NCBI RefSeq assembly: GCF_030519355.1
Contig: NZ_JAUMKC010000006.1
Coordinates: 124,001-188,000 of the forward strand
DNA: 64,000 bases
DNA from: Mucilaginibacter sp. L3T2-6
GTDB lineage: Bacteria; Bacteroidota; Bacteroidia; Sphingobacteriales; Sphingobacteriaceae
Reading direction: 5' to 3'
Shown: piece after piece, positions 35,888 through 43,985 of the stretch
Layout: each line of letters starts with the position of its first letter
Position numbering within the stretch: the first letter of the stretch is position 1
Notes under the pieces: generated by a model
What the model was told of the DNA's origin: nothing
The model's database searches: none
Seen by the model: only the letters and a program-made list of their open reading frames with translations
Made by a program: the position numbers and the translations under genes

Positions 35888-36063
35888 AGCCGGTGTAATG
35901 TTTTTGTTTATTGTAATACGTTTGTTACATGAAACGCGGTTGCCTATGAATTTATTTTATTTTCCTAACGATTAATCTCATTCTGGTCAGATTAAGTTTC
36001 AAGCCCATGCTATTTGTAATTGAAACGATGATATTATCAATCATTTATTTAATAATTATATAC

Positions 36064-36083
36064 TATCAATTAAATTATTGATA
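36064..36083. promoter_or_regulatory. SatD operon operator 1
   Basis: 20-bp palindrome TATCAA-N8-TTGATA, ending at the first bases of the -7 element. Confidence 0.6.
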
Positions 36084-36089
36084 TATTTG
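36082..36089 (+). promoter_or_regulatory. -7 element of the satD operon
   Basis: TATATTTG, exact TAnnTTTG match, lying between the two operators. Confidence 0.55.
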
Positions 36090-36092
36090 AAT

Positions 36093-36112
36093 TATCAATA
36101 AAATAGTTGATA
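36093..36112. promoter_or_regulatory. SatD operon operator 2
   Basis: Second TATCAA-N8-TTGATA palindrome, 29 bases after the first and ending 3 bases before the start codon. It would cover the transcription start. Confidence 0.6.
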
Positions 36113-36115
36113 TTT

Positions 36116-36739
36116 ATGAAACGTTACGCTGTTGTTACCGGTGACATTATTAACTTTACCGGCCTGGCTGCCGAAAAAAGGCAGCACCTGATTGCTGAAA
36201 CTGAGAAACTTTTAAAATCCTGGGTCGATAAACCTCAGTATGCCGAAGTTTTCAGGGGTGACAGCTACCAGTTCCTAACGGGCGATATAGCTGCGGCCAT
36301 AAAAAGGAGTGTTCAGTTAATCTGCTGGTTCAAGAAACATTCCGCCGGGGGCATTGATCTGGGTTCGCGCATATCTGTGGGCATCGGAGAAATAGCTTAT
36401 AAGGGTAAATCTGTTTTGGATTCAGATGGCGAAGCGTTTCATCATTCCGGACGGCATTTTGACAAAATGACGCGCGGGGAGCTACTGGCGATAACAACAA
36501 CAAACCAGGAGTTAAACCAGCAGATCGAAATAATTCTTAGTTTTATAAATCTTTTCATAAGCCAATGGAATGTAAAGCAGGCCGAAGCGATTTACCTGGC
36601 TTGCGAAGGCTACACGCAAACCAGCATGGCCGCGGTATTAAAGATTAACCAGGGCGCCGTAAATAACAGGTTAAAGGTTGCCAGGTGGAAGGAAGTTGAA
36701 AAAGGTATTAATTACATTATTCAAATAGTAACACAATAA
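36116..36739 (+). CDS. SatD family protein with C-terminal helix-turn-helix
   Basis: 207 residues from the ATG at 36116; a TTG at 36107 is inside the operator. The N-terminal part (YAVVTGDIINFTG, AEVFRGDSYQFL, RISVGIGEIAYKG, DGEAFHHSGRHFD) matches the SatD family, which resembles a nucleotide-cyclase-like fold. The end (about 160-192, YTQTSMAAVLKINQGAVNNRLKVAR) looks like a helix-turn-helix. It probably represses its own operon through the two palindromes upstream. The DUF3307 membrane gene follows by 3 bases; the pair is conserved. Biological role poorly known. Confidence 0.8.
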   Translation: MKRYAVVTGDIINFTGLAAEKRQHLIAETEKLLKSWVDKPQYAEVFRGDSYQFLTGDIAAAIKRSVQLICWFKKHSAGGIDLGSRISVGIGEIAYKGKSVLDSDGEAFHHSGRHFDKMTRGELLAITTTNQELNQQIEIILSFINLFISQWNVKQAEAIYLACEGYTQTSMAAVLKINQGAVNNRLKVARWKEVEKGINYIIQIVTQ

Positions 36740-36742
36740 CTA

Positions 36743-37465
36743 ATGGCTGTCAATTTATTGTTGCGCCTTATTATCTCACATCTGCTTACAGACTTTGTTT
36801 TTCAGCCATCGTCATGGATAACGGACAGGAAGGTGAAAAAAATCAGGTCGGTGAAATTGGTTTGGCACGCAATTGCCACCGCAGTGGTTGCCTATGCTCT
36901 TTCCGGGATCTATACTTGCTGGTGGATGCCGCTGATCATATTAATTTCGCATTACCTCATTGATCTTGCTAAATCGTACCTGCCTGACAAATTTGTCTAT
37001 TTTGCGGCAGACCAGCTGATGCACCTGGCGGTGATTTTTATAATTTGGTTGATCATAAATAACCAATGGCAGGCCATCATTTCTGATTTCAATGGGATAG
37101 CCGGAAGCACGCGTTTCTGGATATTGGTATTGGGCTATATCGTGGTTACCTGGCCATTGGGAATTATAATAGGTATGGCCACAGCCAGATGGAGGAACGA
37201 TCTGGCAGCGACGAAAGAGGCCAAAGACGGGCTTGAAAACGCTGGAAAATGGATCGGCATTTGCGAAAGGGTGCTGATATTGACATTTGTACTGACCAAT
37301 CAATTTACGGCGATTGGTTTTCTGATCACAGCAAAATCTATCCTTAGATTTGGCGATAAGGATAAACAAGCCGAGAAGAAAACGGAATATATATTGGTAG
37401 GTACACTTTTAAGTTTCGCAGCTTCTGCACTTTTAGGGATACTTATATCCTATACGCTGAAGTAA
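36743..37465 (+). CDS. DUF3307 membrane protein
   Basis: 240 residues, about six hydrophobic segments: LLLRLIISHLLTDFVFQP at the start, VWHAIATAVVAYALSG, WWMPLIILISHYLIDLAKSYL, LMHLAVIFIIWLIIN, WILVLGYIVVTWPLGIIIGMA and a C-terminal VGTLLSFAASALLGILI. His and Asp residues in the first helices (SHLLTDF, SHYLIDLAK, DQLMHL) resemble metal-dependent membrane enzyme sites. It is the second gene of the SatD operon, so expression should follow the same palindromic control. Function unknown. Confidence 0.8.
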   Translation: MAVNLLLRLIISHLLTDFVFQPSSWITDRKVKKIRSVKLVWHAIATAVVAYALSGIYTCWWMPLIILISHYLIDLAKSYLPDKFVYFAADQLMHLAVIFIIWLIINNQWQAIISDFNGIAGSTRFWILVLGYIVVTWPLGIIIGMATARWRNDLAATKEAKDGLENAGKWIGICERVLILTFVLTNQFTAIGFLITAKSILRFGDKDKQAEKKTEYILVGTLLSFAASALLGILISYTLK

Positions 37466-37472
37466 ATAGCAT

Positions 37473-37721
37473 TTACAACAAATTATACGATTGCAGCTGC
37501 GCCGCTACCAGGTGCAGCACTTCCTCATCTATTAAGCCCGGATTTTTGCAGATATGCAAGCCGCGGTGACCATCAGGCTCGAAACTGCCTGCAAATGTGC
37601 CATCTTTAAAAACTTCAAACTTGCATTCGTCATCTTTATGGTGCATGTAATCTCGAACTTCGAGGTGATAGGTCTGGTTATTGCTGGTAATCGAAATCTC
37701 AAACTTTTCCATGTCGCTCAT
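37473..37721 (-). CDS. Conserved small hypothetical protein
   Basis: 82 residues (MSDMEKFEISITSNNQTYHLEV...). It looks like a single small alpha/beta domain: beta strands at about 6-25 and 32-48 and a C-terminal helix (DEEVLHLVAAQLQSYN). No signal or membrane segment, hence cytosolic. It is convergent with the SatD-DUF3307 operon. I do not recognise a family with known function. Confidence 0.6.
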   Translation of the reverse strand: MSDMEKFEISITSNNQTYHLEVRDYMHHKDDECKFEVFKDGTFAGSFEPDGHRGLHICKNPGLIDEEVLHLVAAQLQSYNLL

Positions 37722-37811
37722 TTAATATGGTGACAACGGGTTAAATGGCTATTTGTGTTTGAATAGTTATAAACACTTAAGCAATGCGGTGGAAAAATTG
37801 GAAATAACAAT

Positions 37812-37847
37812 TAACAAACAGGACGCCGTAATGCATCCTGTTTGTTA
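37812..37847 (-). terminator. Terminator of the KGG-repeat gene
   Basis: TAACAAACAGGA and TCCTGTTTGTTA, perfect 12-bp arms with a 12-base loop, 11 bases after the stop on the minus strand. Confidence 0.65.
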
Positions 37848-37858
37848 CCAGGCAAATG

Positions 37859-38035
37859 TTAATGCCTGCTTGATGAATTTGAAGAGTGGGAAGTTCTGCC
37901 ACCCTTTGCTGAAATTTCGCGGTGTTTGGCTTCGTCCATATTGGCGAAGTTACCGCTGTTGCTATGTGAGCGATTGGTGCTGTGCTGATTTGACCGCTTT
38001 GAGTCGCTCATTTGGCTTTTTTGATTTGTGGCCAT
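37859..38035 (-). CDS. KGG-repeat (stress-induced) small protein
   Basis: 58 residues beginning MATNQKSQMSDSKRSNQHST and containing NFANMDEAKHREISAKGGRTSH, one copy of the KGG motif of the Con-10/GsiB-type stress proteins. The composition is highly polar (Ser, Asn, His, Lys), so it is probably disordered and soluble. Such proteins rise in stress or stationary phase; their molecular role is unclear. The hairpin after the stop supports expression. Confidence 0.75.
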   Translation of the reverse strand: MATNQKSQMSDSKRSNQHSTNRSHSNSGNFANMDEAKHREISAKGGRTSHSSNSSSRH

Positions 38036-38278
38036 GATTTTAAATTTTATGGTTTATTAAATCAATTAATTGCTATTATGTATATAAGGAATATGCCAAA
38101 AAGCCGGTTGCAGATAAAAGTTAAAGGCTTTCAGGTAGTTATAAATTTGATTATCGCGGCAGGCAAAAAAGGCAAAGTTGTGGTATGGTGAGCTGGTGTA
38201 CCCTATGTGGTGCAAAAGTGTATGCAATTGTGAATATTTGCTATTAGATTTATTGCTGATAATCTTTGCTGCCGTAAC

Positions 38279-39448
38279 GTGAAAAGAATCCTTCCTGTAA
38301 TCGTCATCTCTCAATTTTTTTGTACCTCACTGTGGTTTGCTGGTAATGCAATTATGGCCGATATGGCAAAACAACTCCACCTCGAACCGGCTTATTTAGC
38401 CTATTTAACCAGTGCGGTACAATCCGGGTTTATTGCCGGAACATTAATTTTTGCCGTCCTGAGTGTAGCGGACAGGTTTTCGCCGTCACGCGTTTTCTTT
38501 ACTTGCGCTATTATTGCAGCGGCGATTAACCTCGCTATTAGCTTTGACGGGCTGACTACGTCCCTATTGATCAGTGTCCGCTTTTTAACCGGTTTTTTCC
38601 TGGCGGGAATTTATCCGGTGGGTATGAAGATAGCGTCCGACCATTATCAGCAGGGCCTTGGCAAATCACTGGGGTTTTTGGTTGGCGCATTGGTGCTCGG
38701 TACGGCATTCCCTCATTTGTTAAAAAGCCTTACGGCTAATCTTCCCTGGCGGTATGTTATCTTTTCTACGTCAGTCCTGGCTGCACTTGGAGGGGTTGCA
38801 ATGATTTTATTCGTGCCCGATGGCCCCTACCGCAAAGCCGGGCAAAAGTTAAATCTTGGCGGATTTATTAAAAGTTTTCGGGACAGCAAATTCCGTTCGG
38901 CGGCGTTTGGGTATTTTGGCCATATGTGGGAGTTATACGCTTTTTGGGTATTTGTGCCGGTTATGCTTGCAGCATATAAAAACAATCATCCCGGTATATC
39001 ACTAAACATTCCTTTTCTTTCCTTCCTGGTAATAGCCTCGGGTTCCTTTGCCTGCGTTTTAAGCGGGCTGCTGTCACAAAAATTTGGTGTTAAAAGGATG
39101 GCAGCCGTCGCATTAGCTTTATCCTGTTTATGCTGCCTGCTTTCGCCATTGATTTTGGGTAATGCGTCAATGGTGGTTTTGCCGGTATTCCTTTTTATCT
39201 GGGGAATGGCTGTAATTGCCGATTCGCCGCTGTTCTCTACCATGGTAGCCCAAAATGCGCCGCAGGAATGGAGGGGAACTTCACTAACCATTGTCAATTG
39301 TATCGGGTTTGCCATTACTATAGTTAGTATTCAATTAATTAACGCCATACGAACAGCAGGTAACGAAAATAACATTTATGCTTTGCTCGCCGTAGGGCCT
39401 ATGCTCGGATTAGCGGCCTTACTTAGTAATAAAAAAGTACGGGCGTAA
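38279..39448 (+). CDS. MFS transporter
   Basis: 389 residues with a GTG start (GTGAAAAGAATCC); the next ATG would remove part of the first helix. About 12 membrane helices. The loop after helix 2 reads LSVADRFSPSR, a MFS motif-A variant, and there is GIYPVGMKIASDHYQQGLGKSLGFLVGALVLG. Closest in feel to drug/nitrate-type MFS porters; the substrate cannot be told. It ends 47 bases before the convergent hybrid sensor gene. Confidence 0.82.
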   Translation: MKRILPVIVISQFFCTSLWFAGNAIMADMAKQLHLEPAYLAYLTSAVQSGFIAGTLIFAVLSVADRFSPSRVFFTCAIIAAAINLAISFDGLTTSLLISVRFLTGFFLAGIYPVGMKIASDHYQQGLGKSLGFLVGALVLGTAFPHLLKSLTANLPWRYVIFSTSVLAALGGVAMILFVPDGPYRKAGQKLNLGGFIKSFRDSKFRSAAFGYFGHMWELYAFWVFVPVMLAAYKNNHPGISLNIPFLSFLVIASGSFACVLSGLLSQKFGVKRMAAVALALSCLCCLLSPLILGNASMVVLPVFLFIWGMAVIADSPLFSTMVAQNAPQEWRGTSLTIVNCIGFAITIVSIQLINAIRTAGNENNIYALLAVGPMLGLAALLSNKKVRA

Positions 39449-39495
39449 GGATTGCTGCGGCGTCTCTTTTACCTGAGCTGAAATTAACAGTGGCA

Positions 39496-42258
39496 TTAGC
39501 CGGCGCTGACTGTTCTTTTAAACTCGCTCGGCGTACAGCCGTATTTATTCTTAAAAACGGTAGAAAAGTAGTTTGGCGTAGAAAAACCCACCATATAAGT
39601 AATTTCTGCTATGGAATAACCTTCGTTGCCAAGCAGGTATTTGGCTTTTTTTAGCCTGCGGGCAAGTATGTAGTCGGTAATGCTGCAGTCCAGCAGCGCT
39701 TTTACTTTACGGTAAAGCTGCACGCGCGATATGCCTATGGCCCGGCAGATGTCATCCACGCTGAAGTTTTCGTTGCCGAGGTTTTGCTCTACTATGCCTG
39801 CAAAGTCGTTCAGGAATTTTTTATCAAGGCTTTTAGCTACGGTTTGCTTGCCGCTTACCGGAGCGTCGCTGATGAAATGTTCTTTTAGCAATACCCGGTT
39901 TTTAATCAAATTTTCGACGGTAGCCAAAAGGTAATCGTAATTAAACGGCTTGGTAATGTACGCGTCGGCCATACGGCGCATGCCATCAATCTGTTGCTCT
40001 ACGCTGCTTTGGGCTGTTAGCAGGATAATGGGGATGTGCGATGTACGCATATCGGTTTTTAGTAGCTCAGTGATGGCTTTGCCAGATGCACCCGGTAATA
40101 CCACGTCAGAAATGATAAGGTCAGGCACTTGCTCAAAAGCCATGGAGATACCGGTGTTACCATTACCGGCTGTGTAAATATCATAATGTCCGTTTAGTTT
40201 TTCTGTCAGGTAGTCTAACAGGTCAGGATTGTCTTCAATGATCAATAGCGAATGTTCTTTGGGCATCCCGGTAAGTCCTCCGCCGGGTTCGCGCTCGTTT
40301 TTATCAAGGTCAGCTATGTATAGTTTTAATTTTTCGGTGTTGACGGCGGCCGGCTTGTCTGTAAACGACTCTTCAGTCAGCAGCAGGTGTTCGTTACCGG
40401 TTTTAAGCCTGATGGTAAACATGGTGCCCTGCCATTTTTTGCTGCTTACTTCCATGGCGCCTTTATGCAGGTTCACGATTTCTTTTGATAACGATAAGCC
40501 CAGCCCTGAGCCTTTTCCCGATGCGGCATCGCCCTGGTAAAACTGCTCAAATACATGTTTCAACTCATCTTCGTCCATGCCAATGCCGGTGTCTTTTACT
40601 GTTATCTCCACCAGGTCATCTTCAATAGCCGAAATTGAAATGCTGATTACTCCATTATCAGGCGTAAATTTTATAGCGTTCGACAGGAGGTTAAAAAATA
40701 CCTTATCCAGCAAGTTGCTATCGAACCACAGGTTAATTTTAGGTTCTTTGGCAGTAAACTTTATGGCAATGCCTTTTTTTCCTGCGCTTTGCCTGAAACT
40801 GTCAGTGATTTCCCTGGTAAATGAAACAATATTGTTGGGCGATGCATTCAACCGCTGGCGGTCATACTCAATTTTACGATAGTCTATCAGCTGGTTTACC
40901 AGCTTAAGCAGGCGGAAAGCATTTTTCTGGATAATTTTCAGGCTTTTTCCGGCCACCAGGTTCAGCTTTTCATTGGCCATCATATCCTCAACCGGCGATA
41001 GGATGAGCGTAAGTGGCGTACGGAACTCATGCGACATGTTCGTGAAAAAGTTCAGCTTAGCCTCGGTCGCTGCCTCGGCCTTTGCCGACATCTCCACCAG
41101 CTGGTTACGCTGCTCCAGTATTTCCAGGTTCTTCTTCTCCAGCGCTTTGTTGATTTTGCGGTTCTCCATCAGCGAATAAAAAGCCAAACCGCCGAAAACC
41201 ACGGCCAATACCAATGTAATAACGATGATGTTCAATACGGTTTGCTGGCTGTTGTAAACATTCTCCTGCTCGGTAAGCAGATTTTGCTGGCGCAGAATAT
41301 CGTTATGCTGACTGGCGATACGATTCCATTGCAGCTTCATCAGTTGCGCGTTCGTGGAATCGATAACCTGCGATTGGAGAATGTTTTCTTTCAGGAACGA
41401 TTCCTTGTTTAAAATTTTAAATGCGGTAACAATTGCTTCCTTTCCGCCGGTAGGGTACAGCAGGCTTGCGTCTATTACCTTTGAATCAATCATTTGCAGG
41501 CCGCCACCCGGCACAGGCAGGGCATCAACGCCTATTAGCCTGATCGGCTTATGGATATGCTGTGCTCTCAATACCGCCCGCGCGCCAGAGGCCATCACAT
41601 CGTTGTGCGCAAAAATGGCATCGGCACTATTTAATTGCGGCACAATCTGCGACAGCTGTTTTTCAGCGTGGTCTTTCAGCCAGTCGCCGTAAAGCTGGGT
41701 TACAATGTGCACATTCGGGAATTTCCTTAATCCATCGGCGAAGCCCCGCTCACGTTCTATCGCCGGAGAGGAACCCGGCAGGCCCATTACCTCAATCACG
41801 TTTCCCTTCCTTTTCAGCAGGTTGCCCATGTATTCGCCTGCCATACGGCCAATTTCGAAATTGTCAGCGCCTACATAGGCGGTATATTGTGATGATGATG
41901 TCTTGCGGTCGATTACAATTACAGGTGTGCCTTTATTATAGGTTTGTTCAACTATGCCGGTAAGGGGTTGGGCTTCGTTAGGAGAAATTATAAGCAGGTC
42001 AATCCCCTGATCGACCATATTTTTTACCTGTTGAATTTGCTTTTGACTGTTGCCATTGGCGTCTGCATAAATAAAACGCGCGCCGGGATGCAGCGACAGC
42101 TCCATCTTCATCTCATCCAGCATAGTGCGCCGCCAGAGATCGGAGCCTACGCATTGCGAAAAGCCGATATTGTATAAAGATGTCTTGTCTTTCTTTTTGC
42201 AGCCGAAAAACGCAGAGCAGCAAATAAGAAGGATAATGAGTTTGCAAAAAGCCTTCAT
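39496..42258 (-). CDS. Hybrid two-component regulator with periplasmic sugar-binding domain (HTCS-like)
   Basis: 920 residues. Order: N-terminal signal with possible lipobox FFGC (20), LacI-type periplasmic binding domain (about 30-310: GFSQCVGSDLWRRTM, DGLRKFPNVHIV, GVDALP), membrane helix (about 343-365), coiled coil, HisKA with H410 in MSHEFRTPL, HATPase_c, receiver with D718 in IISDVVLP, and AraC HTH (about 810-920). It senses a periplasmic sugar and activates the divergent locus. The best-known relative with this domain senses fructose in Bacteroides, which fits the GH32 gene here. A lipobox together with a membrane helix is unusual. Confidence 0.92.
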   Translation of the reverse strand: MKAFCKLIILLICCSAFFGCKKKDKTSLYNIGFSQCVGSDLWRRTMLDEMKMELSLHPGARFIYADANGNSQKQIQQVKNMVDQGIDLLIISPNEAQPLTGIVEQTYNKGTPVIVIDRKTSSSQYTAYVGADNFEIGRMAGEYMGNLLKRKGNVIEVMGLPGSSPAIERERGFADGLRKFPNVHIVTQLYGDWLKDHAEKQLSQIVPQLNSADAIFAHNDVMASGARAVLRAQHIHKPIRLIGVDALPVPGGGLQMIDSKVIDASLLYPTGGKEAIVTAFKILNKESFLKENILQSQVIDSTNAQLMKLQWNRIASQHNDILRQQNLLTEQENVYNSQQTVLNIIVITLVLAVVFGGLAFYSLMENRKINKALEKKNLEILEQRNQLVEMSAKAEAATEAKLNFFTNMSHEFRTPLTLILSPVEDMMANEKLNLVAGKSLKIIQKNAFRLLKLVNQLIDYRKIEYDRQRLNASPNNIVSFTREITDSFRQSAGKKGIAIKFTAKEPKINLWFDSNLLDKVFFNLLSNAIKFTPDNGVISISISAIEDDLVEITVKDTGIGMDEDELKHVFEQFYQGDAASGKGSGLGLSLSKEIVNLHKGAMEVSSKKWQGTMFTIRLKTGNEHLLLTEESFTDKPAAVNTEKLKLYIADLDKNEREPGGGLTGMPKEHSLLIIEDNPDLLDYLTEKLNGHYDIYTAGNGNTGISMAFEQVPDLIISDVVLPGASGKAITELLKTDMRTSHIPIILLTAQSSVEQQIDGMRRMADAYITKPFNYDYLLATVENLIKNRVLLKEHFISDAPVSGKQTVAKSLDKKFLNDFAGIVEQNLGNENFSVDDICRAIGISRVQLYRKVKALLDCSITDYILARRLKKAKYLLGNEGYSIAEITYMVGFSTPNYFSTVFKNKYGCTPSEFKRTVSAG

Positions 42259-42598
42259 TAATCTCCCGAACCTTAAATAGATATTAATAGCGTTGGTTTT
42301 ATTGGTTAACCGTCTTCCCGACGGTTTTCATTGGTAAATGTATGTATAAAAAAACCAAGCGTCCAAATCGACGCCTTCGTGTATTGAACTAACCCGAAAC
42401 AAAACTGTAAGTAGCAGGTAACAAAATCAAACATTAATATAAATGAGTTACATCCATTAAAAAATATAGCATTGAAAATCAGATTGTTGATTCAATAGTA
42501 TTTTTTTGAATTTTTTTGGAACAAAATTGATAACTGCCGCTCTCATGCCAGGCCTACCTTGCCACCGCTAATTATAATCTAAAAACACAAGGCTTATT
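42259..42598. other. Divergent control region of the fructan locus
   Basis: 340 bases between the hybrid sensor and the sugar-porter gene. A hairpin AACCGTC-TTCCC-GACGGTT (42308-42326) lies in the sensor leader. A minus-strand TACATTTA (42335-42342) resembles its -7 box. A T-rich TATTTTTTTGAATTTTTTTGG near 42500 could be the promoter side of the + operon. The regulator's binding sites should lie here, but no clear direct repeat is visible. Confidence 0.45.
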
Positions 42599-43930
42599 AT
42601 GAACAAATACTCCGTCATGGCGTGGTCCATGGTCGTGGCCCTCGGCGGCTTCCTATTCGGGTTCGACACTGCTGTTATTTCGGGCGCCGAAAAGTCTATT
42701 CAGCAATATTGGGGCCTTTCGGTATTTGCACACGGGCTTACTATTTCCATTGCTTTGATTGGTACCGTGGTTGGGTCGTTATTAGGCGCCCGCCCGTCTG
42801 ATCGTTTCGGCCGTAAAAATACGCTGTATTTTGTGGCCGCAGCCTATCTGCTATCCTCGGTTGGTACCGCGGTGGCCGGCGACTGGTATTTGTTTCTCGG
42901 CTTCCGCTTTTTGGGGGGGCTGGGTGTAGGCATATCATCGGTTACTGCGCCTATTTACATCTCAGAAGTATCGCCGGCAGAACGACGCGGCCGGCTGGTT
43001 GGCTTGTTCCAGTTTAACGTGGTGCTGGGTATCCTTATTTCATACCTGAGCAACTACCTGCTCAGCCAGGGCGGCGACACGTCATGGCGATGGATGCTGG
43101 GCGTGCAGGCCTTTCCATCACTGCTGTTCCTGGTGTTGATTTATTTTATTCCCGAAAGCCCCCGCTGGCTGGTGCTTAAAAAGGGCGAATCGGCTAAGGC
43201 GCTGGAAATTCTGCGCATTATCAATCCGCTCAATTGCGAAAAGGAGCTCCGGGCCATACAGGAATCAGATCTGCACAATAAAATTAGCCATAGCGATGAT
43301 CTCTTCTCCGGCAAATATAAAACGCCGATTGTGCTGGCTATGCTGTTTGCGTTTTTTAACCAGGTATCGGGCATCAACGCCATCATTTATTATGCGCCGC
43401 GCATTTTTGAAATGGCCGGATTGGGAGCACATTCATCGCTCTTGTCAACGGTGGGCATCGGGTTGATCAACTTCCTGTTCACACTCATCGCTATCAATTT
43501 TATCGATAAGGTTGGCCGCAGAGTACTGATGCTGATAGGCTCCGTGGGGCTTATCTGTTCGTTATTCCTGGTGGCTTTCACCTTTTATTCAGGCCACATG
43601 AGCGGCGTGGCCATACCGGTTTACATGATGTTATTCATCGCCTTTTTCGCCTTCTCGCAGGGGGCGGTTATCTGGGTGTTTATCTCAGAAATATTTCCGA
43701 ACCAGGTGCGCGCAAAAGGCCAGACACTGGGCAGCTCTACACATTGGATTATGGCAGCCATCATCGCATTCGGGTTTCCTTACCTCGCCGAGAATCTTGG
43801 CGGCGCGGTTACCTTTTCATTTTTTGGGGTGATGATGGTGCTGCAACTGGTGTTTGTTTGGCGCTTTATGCCCGAAACCAAGGGTAAATCGCTTGAGCAG
43901 ATTGAAAATAATATTGTGATGAGTCATTAA
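42599..43930 (+). CDS. Sugar-porter MFS transporter (probable fructose uptake)
   Basis: 443 residues, 12 membrane helices, sugar-porter family. Signatures are GFLFGFDTAVISGAEKSIQ, RPSDRFGRKNTL, YISEVSPAERRGRLVGLFQ, PESPRWLVLKKG, and PETKGKSLEQIE at the end. It moves monosaccharide, probably by proton symport, across the inner membrane. As the first gene of the susCD operon opposite a sugar-sensing HTCS, and with GH32 downstream, fructose is the likely cargo, by analogy with the Bacteroides fructan locus. No fructokinase gene is seen in the window. Confidence 0.9.
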   Translation: MNKYSVMAWSMVVALGGFLFGFDTAVISGAEKSIQQYWGLSVFAHGLTISIALIGTVVGSLLGARPSDRFGRKNTLYFVAAAYLLSSVGTAVAGDWYLFLGFRFLGGLGVGISSVTAPIYISEVSPAERRGRLVGLFQFNVVLGILISYLSNYLLSQGGDTSWRWMLGVQAFPSLLFLVLIYFIPESPRWLVLKKGESAKALEILRIINPLNCEKELRAIQESDLHNKISHSDDLFSGKYKTPIVLAMLFAFFNQVSGINAIIYYAPRIFEMAGLGAHSSLLSTVGIGLINFLFTLIAINFIDKVGRRVLMLIGSVGLICSLFLVAFTFYSGHMSGVAIPVYMMLFIAFFAFSQGAVIWVFISEIFPNQVRAKGQTLGSSTHWIMAAIIAFGFPYLAENLGGAVTFSFFGVMMVLQLVFVWRFMPETKGKSLEQIENNIVMSH

Positions 43931-43985
43931 CGAAAAAAATCAAACCAAGTATAACAATCAACAACCAATTAACAACGACTATCAG

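Noticed and set aside
37753..38037. 94-residue + strand frame across the KGG gene
   Set aside because: The opposite strand holds a recognisable KGG protein and terminator; this frame has neither a family match nor a plausible start.
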